The notes under the pieces are model-generated. The model did not search any database. It was not told where the DNA came from and was given only the letters and a program-made list of their open reading frames with translations. Position numbers and translations under genes: made by a program. A DNA stretch of 64,000 nt from Maniola hyperantus. Taxonomy: Eukaryota > Arthropoda > Insecta > Lepidoptera > Nymphalidae. Location of the stretch: positions 9,796,001 through 9,860,000 of the forward strand of contig NC_048538.1 of NCBI RefSeq assembly GCF_902806685.2, read 5' to 3'. Positions 15,301-26,800 of this stretch are shown here, in pieces (positions within the stretch are counted from its first letter, which is position 1; each line of letters begins with the position of its first letter).

Positions 15301-17045
15301 GGTACTATATAGGAACGTGAAAAAATTCACAGCAGTAGTACCTATACCTATATAATCAATTTTAAAGGAAAACTACCTATCATGGCTAAGTAGGGTTTAC
15401 CTGTTTTTCGAGGATTGTGACTACGGAACCCTACAAACACTTGGCCGGTTTTATTGTTATTCATATTTTGTTTCAGGTAGCCATTTGTGGTAGAAGCGGA
15501 AGTGGCAAGTCTTCGTTGGTGCTATCTTGCGTCGGAGCAACGACCATCAACAGCGGTCGCTTGCTGATTGACGACCAGGACGTGACGCGTGTGCCGTTGC
15601 GGGCGCTGAGGCATCGAGTGGTGGTGTTGCCACAAGAAGCGGTCATGTTCTCTGGAACACTGCGGGAGAATCTAGACCCCCTTGCTGTGCACACGGATGA
15701 AGAGATATGGCAAAGTTTAAGGGCTGTTGGCTTGAACGACTATGTGACTGCTCAGTCAGCAGGCTTAGGTGAGACCATAGATTCACAATCGTGAGACTAT
15801 CTATAATGCGTAAAAAATTACTTCTCACGCGCCATTTTAACATTTTTTGTCAAATTTCATGTCAAAAGTACGATTAGTCCTTATTTTAAAGATGAACCGT
15901 ACATTTCGACATGACAGTCAAATCCATGACTTATAGAGTTAAAATGTGGGTCATTTTGAAGAGAAAAGTTATTTTGTACGGACTATATACTACCGTTTCC
16001 TACTCAGAAATCCTAAGTAGTACTGGTACTGGAAGTTAGTACTTAGTATCCCATACTTACCCGTGCCTCGGAGAGAGGACGAAAAGCCGTCGTCCTACTC
16101 TGATCCTCCGGTCCTGTTGATTGCCATTCCATCGGGCTATGAGAGGGAATATACAATATAATATATCGCAACCCCGTGCCGCGGATGACTTCGTCCGAGT
16201 GGATTCAAGTTTTTTAAAATTCCGTGGGAACTCTTTGATTTTACGGAGTAACAAGCAGGCTATATCCTCCGGGATACAAGCTATCTTTGTTATAATTATT
16301 TGAAGCCCGCAAATTATCCACATGAGTTTAGACTTTTAAATCCAGAGGAACTCTGATTTTATGGGACAAACCAAACCAGCATTTGTACCAAACATCAAAA
16401 TCGGTTAAACGGATAAGCCGTGAAAAGATAGCAGACAGACAGATACATTTCACATTTAAGTATGTTAGTATGGATTTTGTGTGTGAACAGAGTGCAGCCT
16501 GGGCGGCTGGCGCGGGTGCTGGTCGGGCAGCAGAGGCGCGCGCGTGTGCGCGGCGCGGGCGGCGCTGCACGCGCGCACGGCGGCCGCGCTGTTGCTGGAC
16601 GAGCCGGGCGCCGCGCTCGACGCGTCGCAAGAACGGGCGCTGCTGCACGCCATCGCTGCGGTCGCGCCCAACACTACCATCATCACTGTTGCGGTAAGGG
16701 ACACTTCTCGACACGACATAACAACTTTTGAGTTCCAAACTTGTTCCTTCGTTGAATCTATATATGCGGCCTAAACAAAATTTACTATCGCTATTATTTT
16801 TTTTGACTGCCGTCGCTACGTAGGTACCTTATCTCTTAGGTCACGTAACCAAGTGAGCCTCGGTTGGTATCCAAAAATTAATGGTTTATTTTCAGCATCG
16901 AGTGTCGTCGGTCCGCGACTACGACAGTGTGGTGGTGCTGGAGGACGGGCGCGTGGCGGAGCGCGGCCGCGCGAACGCGTTGCTCGCCGCGCCCGCCTCG
17001 CTGCTCTCGGGCCTCGTCGCCGCTGCCTCGCAACGACATACTTGA
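385..17045 (+). CDS. Sur: Sulfonylurea receptor-like ABCC transporter (5' end outside window)
   Basis: Twenty-three exons: 385-612, 699-1028, 1121-1321, 1404-1704, 1789-1970, 2063-2375, 2457-2562, 3523-3674, 3827-4071, 5682-5897, 6136-6284, 6769-6888, 7564-7634, 8082-8206, 8759-8914, 9383-9604, 10315-10472, 11448-11643, 12340-12559, 13189-13313, 15477-15768, 16491-16693, 16896-17045. All phases match and 1486 residues are open to the TGA. Order: first transmembrane domain, NBD1 (Walker A GSSGSGKS at 2477-2500, LSGGQ at 3865-3879, LVVLDEP), linker, second transmembrane domain, NBD2 (GRSGSGKS at 15489-15512, ALLLDEP, AHRV). Segments such as SNGYVMLLIVTLALIFQ, the stretch around LLYTKLGISAVIG, and DYWLSLL match SUR (ABCC8/9) better than other ABCC members; known SURs gate inward-rectifier potassium channels at the plasma membrane. 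The N-terminal TMD0 must lie upstream. Odd points: the NBD1 H-loop has Asn and the NBD2 signature reads WSGSR. Another ABCC member is the alternative. Confidence 0.82.
2768..2986 (-). mobile_element. Helitron-like non-autonomous element
   Basis: Plus-strand reading starts CTAGCTGATGCCCGCGACTT and ends GGGTACTGA, so the element reads TC...CTAG on the minus strand. Termini fit Helitrons (5' TC, 3' CTAG). Lies in a Sur intron. Confidence 0.6.
3105..3296 (-). mobile_element. Helitron-like non-autonomous element
   Basis: A second, diverged copy in the same Sur intron (CTAGATGATGCCCACGACTT ... ATAATATTAGTATGGA). It includes a short CAGA repeat that is part of the family's inner sequence. Confidence 0.6.
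4122..4359 (-). mobile_element. Helitron-like non-autonomous element
   Basis: Near-consensus copy in a Sur intron: CTAGCTGATGCCCGCGACTT at one end, ACACACTTTCGCATTTATAA near the other. Confidence 0.6.
4976..5262 (-). mobile_element. tRNA-derived SINE, family 1
   Basis: Reverse-oriented copy. The tRNA-like head (B-box-like GGATCGAACC within CCGGGATCGAACCCCCGACC on the plus strand) lies at the high-coordinate end, and the body carries GATGTTTTCCTTCACCG and CGGGTCTCCTCTCAGAATGA. Related copies at 7157, 21055, 55160 and 63718. Located in a Sur intron. Confidence 0.65.
6980..7145. repeat. Diverged repeat fragment shared with 24250-24400
   Basis: Blocks such as GTCTGTCCA, CCAACGC, CACCTT(A/G)GGACCCCA and TCGAT occur in the same order here and near 24270-24365. 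It looks like an old mobile-element remnant; its class was not identified. Confidence 0.35.
7157..7262 (-). mobile_element. tRNA-derived SINE, family 1 (truncated)
   Basis: Only the tail-side part is present (ATGATCAACCCATCGCCGGC through GCGGATTGGCAGAC). The tRNA-like head is missing. Confidence 0.55.
7355..7546 (-). mobile_element. Degenerate Helitron-like element
   Basis: CTAGAGCATGCCCGCGACTT at the low end and TATTTATAATATTAAGTAGG at the other. Internal sequence is worn. It lies just before the Sur exon at 7564. Confidence 0.45.
7845..8030. repeat. Helitron-like repeat family B (partial)
   Basis: Shares the core AATCCTTTCTTACAGGATG, CTACGTCATAATAGC, CAGTAGTTTGAGCTGTGC and the TCAGTCAGTCAG run with the triplicate at 39854-40500. 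Located in a Sur intron. Confidence 0.5.
8415..8600. repeat. Interspersed repeat family C (partial)
   Basis: Begins AAACCGGCCATGTGCGAGTC and GCACCGAGGGTTCCGTACT, then TTTTGCATGATAAA and an A-rich stretch. Other copies at 26603, 42500, 49905, 53813 and 55735. Class uncertain. Confidence 0.5.
9883..9965 (+). mobile_element. tRNA-headed SINE fragment, family 2
   Basis: A-box-like TGGTCTAGTGGTGGTTAGC and B-box-like GGGTTCCGGGCC are spaced as in a tRNA promoter. The fold is too imperfect for a working tRNA. Confidence 0.4.
10673..10950 (-). mobile_element. Helitron-like element, diverged
   Basis: CTAGCGACCCGCTCCAGC at the low end; ACACACTTCCGCATTTATAA and GGGTAGTGA at the other. The middle carries TAATGTAGCTTTCTACTGG, also seen near 60150 and 60710. 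Confidence 0.45.
11735..11932. repeat. Helitron-like repeat family B copy
   Basis: Inverted relative to 39854-40500: GACTGACCTATCAACGCACA, CTCAAACTACTGGACG, ATCCGCTAAGAAAG and ACGAAGTCGCGGGCC in order. Located in a Sur intron. Confidence 0.55.
12653..12805. repeat. MITE with perfect 31-bp terminal inverted repeats
   Basis: 12653-12683 is the exact reverse complement of 12775-12805; the core of the repeat is ACTATCTGTCCCGGCTTACT. A GC-rich middle of about 90 bp carries no gene. It sits in a Sur intron, 93 bp after the exon ending at 12559. Confidence 0.75.
13422..15211 (+). mobile_element. Internally deleted pogo-like DNA transposon
   Basis: Perfect 25-bp terminal inverted repeats (13422-13446 and 15187-15211, starting GGGGAAAGGCGTACAAAATG) flanked by TA on both sides, in a Sur intron. 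From 13782 a helix-turn-helix of the pipsqueak/pogo type reads MEKAIDAVNKHKMGWLSASK, followed after a short disruption by GIPKAMLRRHC. At 14109-14270 a PHD-like cysteine/histidine finger remains (CLNCKKWAHASC). The catalytic DDE core between them is absent. Subterminal GGACAAAATGACA motifs repeat. Another element interrupts it from about 14272. Confidence 0.75.
14272..14924. mobile_element. Foldback element nested in the pogo-like transposon
   Basis: Starts AACCGACTTCAAAAAAAGGA inside the finger-coding remnant. The distal part is a large imperfect inverted repeat, arms about 14595-14731 and 14789-14924, both containing TATACATAATATATTCGGTA or its complement. The outer ends read AAAAACCGACTTCG / CGAAGTCGGTTTTT. 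No coding sequence seen. Confidence 0.65.
15802..15989. repeat. MITE, family D copy 1
   Basis: Ends resemble each other inverted (GCGTAAAAAATTACTTCTCA; GTTATTTTGTACGGACTATA). The inner block AAGATGAACCGTAC recurs in the copy at 57790-57947. Located in a Sur intron. Confidence 0.5.
16170..16474 (-). mobile_element. Composite of two Helitron-like fragments
   Basis: GATGACTTCGTCCGAGTGGA near the start, then a second block ending GACAGATACATTTCACATTT and TATGTTAGTATGGA. It ends only 16 bp before the Sur exon at 16491. Confidence 0.45.
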
Positions 17046-17318
17046 CCACGCCTCGAATATACCTCGCGGCTTTAAAGATCTGACACAAGCTTTCAGCATT
17101 TTAGTTAACGATTAAGTAACCTTTGATTATTTGTTCCGATTAATACCTTTGCACAAAATTAAATTAAATTCGTCAAATGCGACAAAGAGTGGTCATTCAT
17201 ACTGCTTGGGGGCCTTGACTGACTAACGACTTGCTTATTCCGTTTATCCACACTAGGGTGTACACTAGGAAAATGTGAGTGTTCGTCTATCTACCGCGAA
17301 TGGAAAGACATATGTACA

Positions 17319-17509
17319 TCACTACCCATATTATTAATGGGAAAGTGTGTTTGTTTGTTGGTTTATTGGTTTTGGTTTGGATTTTTTTGGATGGGATTTT
17401 TAAAGACCGGGAGAGTGACATAGGCTACTTTTATTCTGGAAAATCAGTTTTTTTAAGCGATTTTTAAAAAACCTAAATCCACGCGGACGAAGTCGCGGGC
17501 ATGCTCTAG
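17319..17509 (+). mobile_element. Helitron-like non-autonomous element
   Basis: Starts TCACTACCCATATTATTAAT and ends CGAAGTCGCGGGCATGCTCTAG, followed by T. The TC...CTAG|T structure fits a Helitron. Confidence 0.6.
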
Positions 17510-17925
17510 TCAGTCATAAAGACATGACTGGTCCAAGATACTTCTATAAGAAAACCGGAAGAAAAATAATAATATACAAATCACGTCACACATTTCCGAG
17601 TCTACATACCTATGAGATTCTCTTCGATTATGATAATAACAGTCGCAGTCTTGTTTCCTCTCAATTAGCACTAATTATATTAGCTAATGAAGCGTGTCGA
17701 CTACGCGCGAATAAGTAGTCATGTGCTAAAGTTAATAAATGTAATTTTTTTTAAGAAAATGTTGTACATTAAGATTCACGTTTTAGATCGTTTGTGGTGT
17801 TTGAGCCAATATAAAAATTTTGATGGGGATTTTTCAGCTTGTGTAAAACAGCTGTATCTGTGGTCATACCCAAATCCAGCTTTCTGAGGTATTCCGAAGC
17901 AGAATGCTTAATTAGCAGAAATTCG

Positions 17926-18029
17926 ACAAAAATATATTCAAATTATTTTTAAAACAATTTTTCATCAAAATAATACAATTATTATTTTGATGAAAAATTG
18001 TTTTAAAAATAATTTGAATATATTTTTGT
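17926..18029. repeat. Perfect 50-bp inverted repeat with 4-nt loop
   Basis: Arms 17926-17975 and 17980-18029 are exact reverse complements separated by CAAT. The arms are AT-rich, beginning ACAAAAATATATTC. It could be a foldback element, a hairpin transcript source or an assembly inversion. Confidence 0.8.
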
Positions 18030-20827
18030 TATAATTAAACTGCACCAAATAATAGTCCTTAGTTATTTTCAGTAGCTGACAATGTAATAATCTAATAATG
18101 TTGTTTCAATCAATGTAATAACCATTCAATGAATTTTTTTCAAAGAATTGTTAATCAACTTGTTTTTATGTACTTGTTTATTTTATACAGCTACGTACTA
18201 CTGTTAACCATTACTATTTTACAAATGTATCGCTTTAATAAAAAGACTGAAATTAAGCTATATAGGTACATTTTGTTTTATAAAATAATCTCCGACATCT
18301 TGGTGATTATGTATGTATGTAATATTAATTAAGCAATATGTAAATATTAATTTGTACTTATTTGAATATGAAACATCTAGACGAACAAATATTTCTAAGC
18401 AAAATGTTAGAGTTGCTTCTTCAAGAGTTTCGCCTTGAATCCAACGGTATATCAAAATACTTATAAGATCTACTTTAATAAACCCCATTGACAACCTTAC
18501 TGAGTGTAGCCGGTTTATATTCAAATATCAATGATGTGGAATTGGATATGACGTATTTAAAAATATAAATAAAACAATACACTGAATAAAATTTCATTCC
18601 AAACTGTATTTCCAATAGAACAACAATTGCAAATAACTCATTAAAGCTCGCTTGTGGGCGCGCGTGCTCATCGACGCTACCAGACTCAACGATTCATCAT
18701 AAAATTATATCACTACATAACAAATTACAACAAGATTTACGTTGGCACCGATTTATACAGTTTATATAAAATATTTGCGTCACGACACAAACAATATAAA
18801 AATATTTACTTAAAGTACCTTACTTGCGTAAATATACCTTACAGTAACTCTACGGGCCTTTTAACACGGCGACATTATCACACGCAGTACAATACGAGTA
18901 GACAACGCTACAAACTACATTGCGAATGTCTACAATGGCTGGACTATGTCACGCTCGCAACGCGTTTCAGTTGCGTCTGACACGCTTCAATTGCATGTGA
19001 CAACCTCGCCGTGTGCAAACACACTAAAATAAATCTCGACATCGACAAATAGATAAAATAAATTCTCTTTTTGCTTATTGACTACATTGGTATTCACGTG
19101 CAAAACGGGACGGCTCGCGGCTGACGAGTACGTACACGGGTCTACAATATCACATGGAACGTTAAGTCTCTAGCAAGTGATGATTCGGGTTGAACGTTAT
19201 AATCTTTGGTAGAAACATTACAAATTGTATATCAACTAGTATATAGACCAAAGTTTGTCTAAAAGGCACTATACTAAGTCACTGATATAAGTTTATTCAT
19301 TTTTACATTTTTACAATCACATAAGTATGATATTACATTATATTTTTAAAAATTGCAAAATAAAGATTCATTGATTCGTTCATAAAATTGAGCTTGTTAT
19401 AATATTTACAAATGAAATGCGATATAGCATTAAAATACTAAAATTGGACTGTGGAATATATGTATAAAGCTCCACCGAAACCCGACGAAATCATAATGAA
19501 AGATTTTGTGCGTAACTTGATTAAGAAGATAAATTTGTGAACACCAATAAATTGCACATTACGTTAGGACTGAATCCTGTTACACCGCCACTGTAGTAAC
19601 GCCTCAGTAACTTGAGTATTACTTGATTTAGGTACAAAGCAGATATACCTTATCAGAAGGCACTTGGAAATATTCATTTACTGTTTTGAATATTCTAAGC
19701 CTTTGTTCTCCAACAGCGCCCCCCTGTCGATGTCATTCAAATGCCAAGAGAGCCTTATCGCACTGTTATATTACACTGTGAAGTATATTCAAACACAGTT
19801 AAAGAACAGAGTGTTTCATTTTGTTCAATACACTGTTGTATACATAAGGCTTAAACAATACTCAGCAGGTCGATTACGGAAAACCTGCATCAATCATTAT
19901 TACAATCGCAATTGTTATGACTGGCTGATTGGCTGAATTTATAGTATCTATTCTCGTTGCAACAATGCATTCTAATTTCTAACCAATAGCGAGAGAGTAC
20001 CGGCCAATCAGAGGTGATTGCGATCGTCACACTGTTGCTGTCATTTTACCCTAATCGAGCCACTGATTCCGTTTTCATAATCGATAAAAATCTAATGGAA
20101 TTCGAACCGCGGTGGGTGTAATTTATTTTTCTCCCACTTGCTCGGAAATTGCTTCGTTATTAAAAAATCCCAAAACTACAATCTGCTCTTTTCGCTATGC
20201 AACAAAATAACACACCAGCAATTTCGAGCACGACAATCTTTAGATGTACATTAATTTAAAATTAGGTGTTTTATAGGTACGCGATTTTATTATTTTAAAC
20301 TCTGAATGCGAATGGAACCTCTTTTAAAAGTAAAGTTAGTTTATAGAACAAGAAGACGCGGTCGAATTGGCCCGAATGAACTGAAATATTTTTTAAATTG
20401 TTACATAAAATATACTAAGTGCATCGAAAGAATCGTTATTAAATATTACTTGGGAAACGGGAACTTTCAGTTATTATTATCGTATTGTCAACTATACAAA
20501 CTGCAAGGTAGCTAAAAAGCTAAGAAAAATTCTTGAATTCATTTGTTTATTGTTTCCTCGCAAATGGGAGAAAAGTAATATACAAGTCTCGGCCAAAATT
20601 GCAATTAACAGGCGTTTGGTTTAAAATCCCTTCAGAAGTACTCGGCTTCACCTCGTCCTTTCAATATTACTCAGCCGTAAAATGCTTTATTTCCGGCCTG
20701 GACAGTAATGTGCTATTATTACAAATGGTTCTTAAAGGGAATCGAGATAATGTTTGAAGTATCGGGGTGGTAATCACTTGGTTATGGGGTGGTACGATGG
20801 TAAGGCGATGGGCGGTGACAGACAGTG

Positions 20828-23800
20828 TTACGTAGGCTCGCGCTTGACGCCGGCGGACGCGGCCGCGGCGCGCGCCTCGTCCGCGAGCCGCTCCGGACTC
20901 GTGAGAATGTCCGTCGTGGTGCAAAGTACCCTCAGTGAGTTCAAAACCGCTGGAAAGGAATTATGCTATTCTTAATACTATCTACTCGTATCTCATCTCA
21001 TACCGTCATAAAAATTATGACGCAGAGTGAAGGGCAGTGCAACTACGTCGCCATCATCATCATCATGATCAACCCACCATGAGCACGGGTCTCCTCTCAT
21101 AATGAGAAGGGTTTTGGCCATAGCCTGCCACGCTTCAGCGCCAGCGGATTGGTTGACTTCATAGACCTTTACGATGTTTCCTCACGATGTTTCTCTTCAC
21201 CGTTAAAGCATAAAGTGATATTTAATTACTACAAACGAACATAACTCCGAAAAGTTAGGGGTGCGTGTCCGGGATCGAACCCCGACCTCCGATTAGGAGG
21301 CGGACGCTTTTACCACTAGGCTATCATAGCTTTTCCACTAGGCTATCACAGCTTTTAGCAACTACGTACCTGGGCGCATCTCGACGAGTGAGCAGTGCTG
21401 CTCGGCCCACAGCAGCGTGGTGCGCACGAGGTCTGCCGCGCTGCTGCACGACACGCACGCGCTGAACGACTCCACCAGTGCTGCGCTCACCACGCTGAAC
21501 TGACCCTATGAGTTAAGGACTATCCCGTGAAATATGCAACAGCAACCTCATATTCTGGATTTCAAACGGGTAGTTCATTAGTATCTAAGAGATGGCGCTG
21601 ATTTATTTGGTTCCAAAACCGTGAAAAATTTTGTTCGCTTGGGCATATCTTGTCATTTATATCGATGGGGGTGGCCCTTTTAGTTTTTTGACAAGTCATG
21701 TTTCGGGAAAATTATCATGTCGCAGCTTTTTACAACACCTTCAACAAACCACATAAAATGTCATTTTTACGTCTCATGCTCGTAAAGTTCTACTTTATGC
21801 TGGCTGTAAGCGGACTAAAACTGCTTTACATGCTCTTGTTCATAAAGTGTATATAGGTAAACAAGAATCTGTCTGAATGACACATGGATGACACAAAAAA
21901 CATTATAAGTATTTAATTTTAATTTCTATAGTGCCAGTAACATTTTGCACTTTTGATCCGCTCCCGACCTATACAACCTTATTTCAAAATTGCTCGAATT
22001 TCACTTTAGACATATACTATTTTATTATTGTTTCATTTCCTAGCAATCGAAGTGAAAAGCAGATTGTATGTCTAGGTCATAAAACCCATTTTATACTCGA
22101 CTTAAATATCTGCCCTCGCATTCGGTTCGGATAAAATGGCTTGTTTTATGCCCTTGTTGTACAATCAACTATTTAATCACACAAAATCACAGTGTCAAAG
22201 GATACGAGCCAATACTTCCAGTTGAGCGCGGTGCGCGAGGCCACGTGTGCGGAGAACATCTCGCGCAGGCGGCCCGCACGCCCGCGCGACACCGGCGCGC
22301 CCGTCGCCGGCAGCAGCGAGTGGCAGTTGCTGAGTATAACATTATTGCTATTTTCATTACCCGACTAAAAGAAGGGGTTGGTGCCTAATTTTTTTTAACT
22401 GGCTTTACAGCTCTCTCTCCATGTATCAACTGTCATGTCAAAAGTATGAAAACCGTAAATTTCTAAAAATGACAATTAACACAGAGCAAATATGGCGAGT
22501 CCTTTCTTAAAATGTATGCATTATATAGTTTATATAGCCACTGTCCACTACTAATACAAGTAGGCTAGATTTGCGATTACCGACCTGTTTTTGAATTGAA
22601 GCAATTTTATTTCGCCGTTTTGGCGCTGACAGGTAGCTGTGAGGGACATACTGGAAGCTAAATGTCAGTGCTGAGAGATTTGCCAATATAGTGTTAACAC
22701 AAAGAGCATTTGACACAAAGACGATTTTTATTAACATGAGGAAATTGTTCGAAAAAAAAAAAAATAGGAAGATACATATTTTCCCGCTTATATTATAAAG
22801 AGGTAAAGTTTGTAAGTTTGGATGTAGGAGGTAATCTCCGGAACTAATGATCCGATTCTGAAAAATATTTTAGTGATAGCTACTATAGCGACATTATCCG
22901 CGTTATAAATTACGCGAATGAAGTCACGGTAAAAAGCTAGCATATTATACAAATGACGGTAGGACTACAGTCCAATAGTAAAGATGTTATACAATTACTT
23001 ACGATATGGAATTATTTAAGCATTCAATCTGTTGCCGCAGGCTCTCCATTTCTTCTTTAATTTGATTCCTTTCCGCTTTCAACTGCTTTATGTATTCCGC
23101 TCCTTTTTGTAACATGGCAGCTTTACTAATCTGGAGAAAAATATATAAATACTAGCTGATGCACGCGACTTCGTCCGCGTGGAATTAGGTTTTTTAAAAA
23201 TCCCGTGGGAACTCTCGGGACAAAAAGTATAGTCTATGTCACTCTCCAGGTCTTTATCTATACCCATGCAAAAAATCACGTCAATCCGTTGCACCGTTGA
23301 GATGTGATTGAAGGACAAACCAACAAACAAACACACTTTCGCATTTATAATAAGGGTACTGATAATAAGGGTACTGATAATAAGAGTACTGATTTCAAAC
23401 ACCACTAAGAGTTTCACTAAACAAAGGAAACATGACTAATGATACTACACATTACCCTGAGCTATCTATCCACCTTAGGGTGCATCATCACTTAAATTTG
23501 ATGTGACTGCACACGAAGGGCAAAATATAACACTATGTACTTTTTATTTATTTTCATGGCGGCCATTTTGAAAATTTCAACTCTACCTTTTACGGTTCAT
23601 GAGATACAGCCTGCCGACAGATAGACTCTTAACCTATGTTAGTACTTATTACTAGCATAACTTAGCTTAACCTAACAACTAATCCTATTTACAACGCCCG
23701 ACGGAGCCTCCTAGCGCCTACGTGTCCATCAACCCAGCACCTCCAGAGGAGACTTACTAGCCAATGTGCTGAGAAGGGTGCAAGGTCGGTGCTGCTCACT

Positions 23801-26800
23801 AGACTGCACATCGCAGACGTAGCACGCTTGCGCAAGATCGCGTAGAAGTCATCCACGCGAGCATCCACAAACATTGCCGACGCACTGCAGTGTCGAGGCT
23901 TCCTCAACACCGCTCTCATCACACTGCTATACTGCACCCGCAGGGAACTGAACTAACCTTTGCAGCGGGGTTAGTGTTGAGGTGCGGGATGAGCGCCTGC
24001 AGCGTGTCGAAGCCGTTCTTGATGTTGTAGCGGCGCTTCTGCTCCGCGTGCAGGTGCGTGCGCCGTGCCTCGCGCCCGTCCCGCGGCGAGACCGCGCGCT
24101 CCGAGCCCGGCGAGCCTGGCGGCGACAGCGACTGTGCGCGCGACTGCCCACCCAAACACGCAACATTTTTTATTTAAAAAAGCAAAGCTAGACATTCTCT
24201 TCTAGGGATTTCCACACGCCATGGTCTTGCACCGCCTGAATCCAGCCCGGCTTCCTGCTACTATTTTGATATTGTCTGTCCATCTATAGGCAGGTCTTCC
24301 AACGCTGCGTTTCCCCGATCCAAGTCACCGTTCTAGCACCTTGGGACCCCAGTGCCTATCGATTTTTTTTGAACTACCGTTCCCCTGAGTGACCCTGATA
24401 TTTCTTATGAGGCCCGTAGTTGAATGAATGGGCCATGAATCCGAAACATGGTTGATGAGGATCTATAGATACGATAAAATAAAAGATCATATGCAATGAT
24501 TGGTTAGTCTAGTGATCAATAACTGACTTCAGGACCACGAGCCATGTGTACCCACGATTCCCATCCAAAGTCAAAGTCAAAGTCAAATGATTTATTCAAA
24601 ATAGGTAATAAATTACTCTTATTGATTGTCTGGTATAGTGTTAGATTTGTAAGATAATATAGTGGTGATAATTATAACGCAAACTTAAAACTAAAGCTAC
24701 GAGGGTTCCAAACGCGCCCAGGTCTGAGAAGAGCCCACAACAAACTCAGCCGGGTATTCTTTTTATTATCACCACTTTACAAATTTATTGAAACTTATTA
24801 GAACTATCACAAAGTCGTTAAGCAACTCATTCCCAAGCTTGCTTATCATTTAAATAATCCTTTACATTGTAATAGGATTTTTCAATTAGTTTACGTTTTA
24901 TGAAAACTTTGAACTTGTTGAGAGACATCTCCAATATGTCTTTTGGAAGCTTATTATAGAAACGTATGGAATTACGAGCAAATGAATTGCTAACTTTACT
25001 GAGCCTAGAGGCGGGAATTACAAGTTTATTTTTATTTCTAGTATTTATATTATGACAGTCACTTTTTTTTTTAAATTTATTTATGTTTTTATGTACCATC
25101 CTGGATAAATCTTCGTGACATGAACATATTAGTTTCTCCCGAGTCAAAATTGGGGCTTGAAATTTGTGTAGTCCACGCGGCCCACGAAGTCGCGGGCAAT
25201 AAACTAGTCATAGATAAATCATAAAATTACCTAACACATAATAATAATAGCCCATAAAAATTTTATGATCAAGTTTAAATAAAACTAGATTTCATTCAGA
25301 CAAAACACTTGTGTGTTTGCGGGCTGTGGACTAGCACTCAACATCCATAATTTGATATAATATATTTTCTCATCTGCGTATGGAGTATGAACTATGGAAC
25401 TTATCAATCTGCTCAAGTAAATAGCAAAAACCCACCGACATACAGATAGCAACAGGCCCATTTTATTACATCGGCATTATCAGAGATAACGCCGAAGGGG
25501 ACGGAGTCTGGCATCGGCGACAAAAAATTGCACGAGTCGGGAGCGTGATAGACAAGGAAAATAATGTGACAAATTGTTAATATCGCGCTACGTGATTAGG
25601 ATAAGAATTTAGCAAATAAATGATAACACTAGCTTGTGGTCGGACATATTCTAACCTTTATAGTTGAGCTTAATATAAAGATATTTTTTTAATATGCTTC
25701 AAATTCTCCCACAACTAAAAATAGAAAATTCCACCCTAAGAAACATGATTTAGAGCTCACATTTCCATGCTTTATTATGAGTCAAGCCAGAAAGGAGTCG
25801 GTGTCGAATCTGTGTAATACGCGAAGACCTTCTATTTGGCAGACAGGGGCGCGGCGAGGGAAGGCGCGCCAAGATAAAACAATTTCAAGCTTCTCAATAA
25901 AAAGAGAACTATTAGTTTAATGCGCTTGCTAATACAAGTTTTATTATTTTCAAAACAGAAGCTGCTTATTAGGCTGTACACAAATATCAAAACAATAGGG
26001 ATGTTGCCTACATCAAAAATATATCATTTCTCAGTAGTTATTAAATAGAGGGTCTTCCAAAATACATAAAATCCACGGCCTTTGTCAGTTTTATGTGTGA
26101 CTAGCTTATATAGACTTCGTCCGCGTGGACTACTCAAAATTCGAACCCCAATTTTACCCCCTTAGGGATTGAATTTTCAAAAATCCTTTCTTAGCGGATG
26201 CCTACGTCATAATAGCTATCTGCATGCCAAATTCCAGCCCCATCTGTCCAGTTGAAGCCGGCATACTAATACGATACGATAAAAAGTTACTGATTTGACT
26301 AGTTGTCAAATACCGGATTGACCGGTCTAAGTAAAAGAGTAAATTACACTAAATCATTGCAGGCAACCATCGATCGGCGTAACTTATCAAAGTGACCGGT
26401 AGTACTGTAAGTAGATAAACAAAAAGTCAAAGTAAATAGTAAAACGTTCTCACGTGATGTGGCGATATGATGTCGCTGCCGATGGGCGAAGGCTGTCCCT
26501 TCAGGATCGGGGACTTCGTGGGATCGCTCACACCCACGCCTTCCTCCAAGCTGTTGTTCAACTTGTACAAACTCTGAGCTGGAATACAAACAGATCATTT
26601 CTTTTTTAGAGTTCCATACCTCAAAATAAAAACAAGGAAGCCTTACAGGATCATTTTGTTATCTGTCTGTCAAGAAACCTATAGGGTACATCCCGTTGAC
26701 CTAGAATCGTGAAATTTGGCAGATAGGTAAGTCTTATAGCACACGTAAGGGAAAAAATCCGAAAACCGTGAGTTTGTGGTTACATCACAAAAAACCTTAA

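Larger units (their letters stand above)
17046..20827. other. Intergenic region between Sur and Mondo (3' ends facing)
   Basis: Sur stops at 17045 and Mondo, on the other strand, stops at 20828, so this holds both 3' flanks. A Helitron-like copy (17319-17509) and a large palindrome (17926-18029) are recognisable. Open frames near 18654-18980 and 19664-19936 have no recognisable domains and atypical composition; they are not called as genes. Confidence 0.6.

Noticed and set aside
16491..16693. A frameshift in the NBD2 exon, because another frame reads VLVGQQRR near the expected signature
   Set aside because: The phase of the preceding exon and the downstream Walker B both support the WSGSR frame, and that frame is open through the whole exon. 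It remains possible and is noted in the finding.
16328..16738. Long minus-strand frame over the NBD2 exon
   Set aside because: It is a shadow of the GC-rich Sur coding exon on the opposite strand; composition is Arg/Ala repeats with no family resemblance.
18654..18980. 108-codon open frame in the Sur-Mondo gap
   Set aside because: No domain, no splice or Kozak support, and tyrosine/histidine-rich composition typical of random AT-rich translation.
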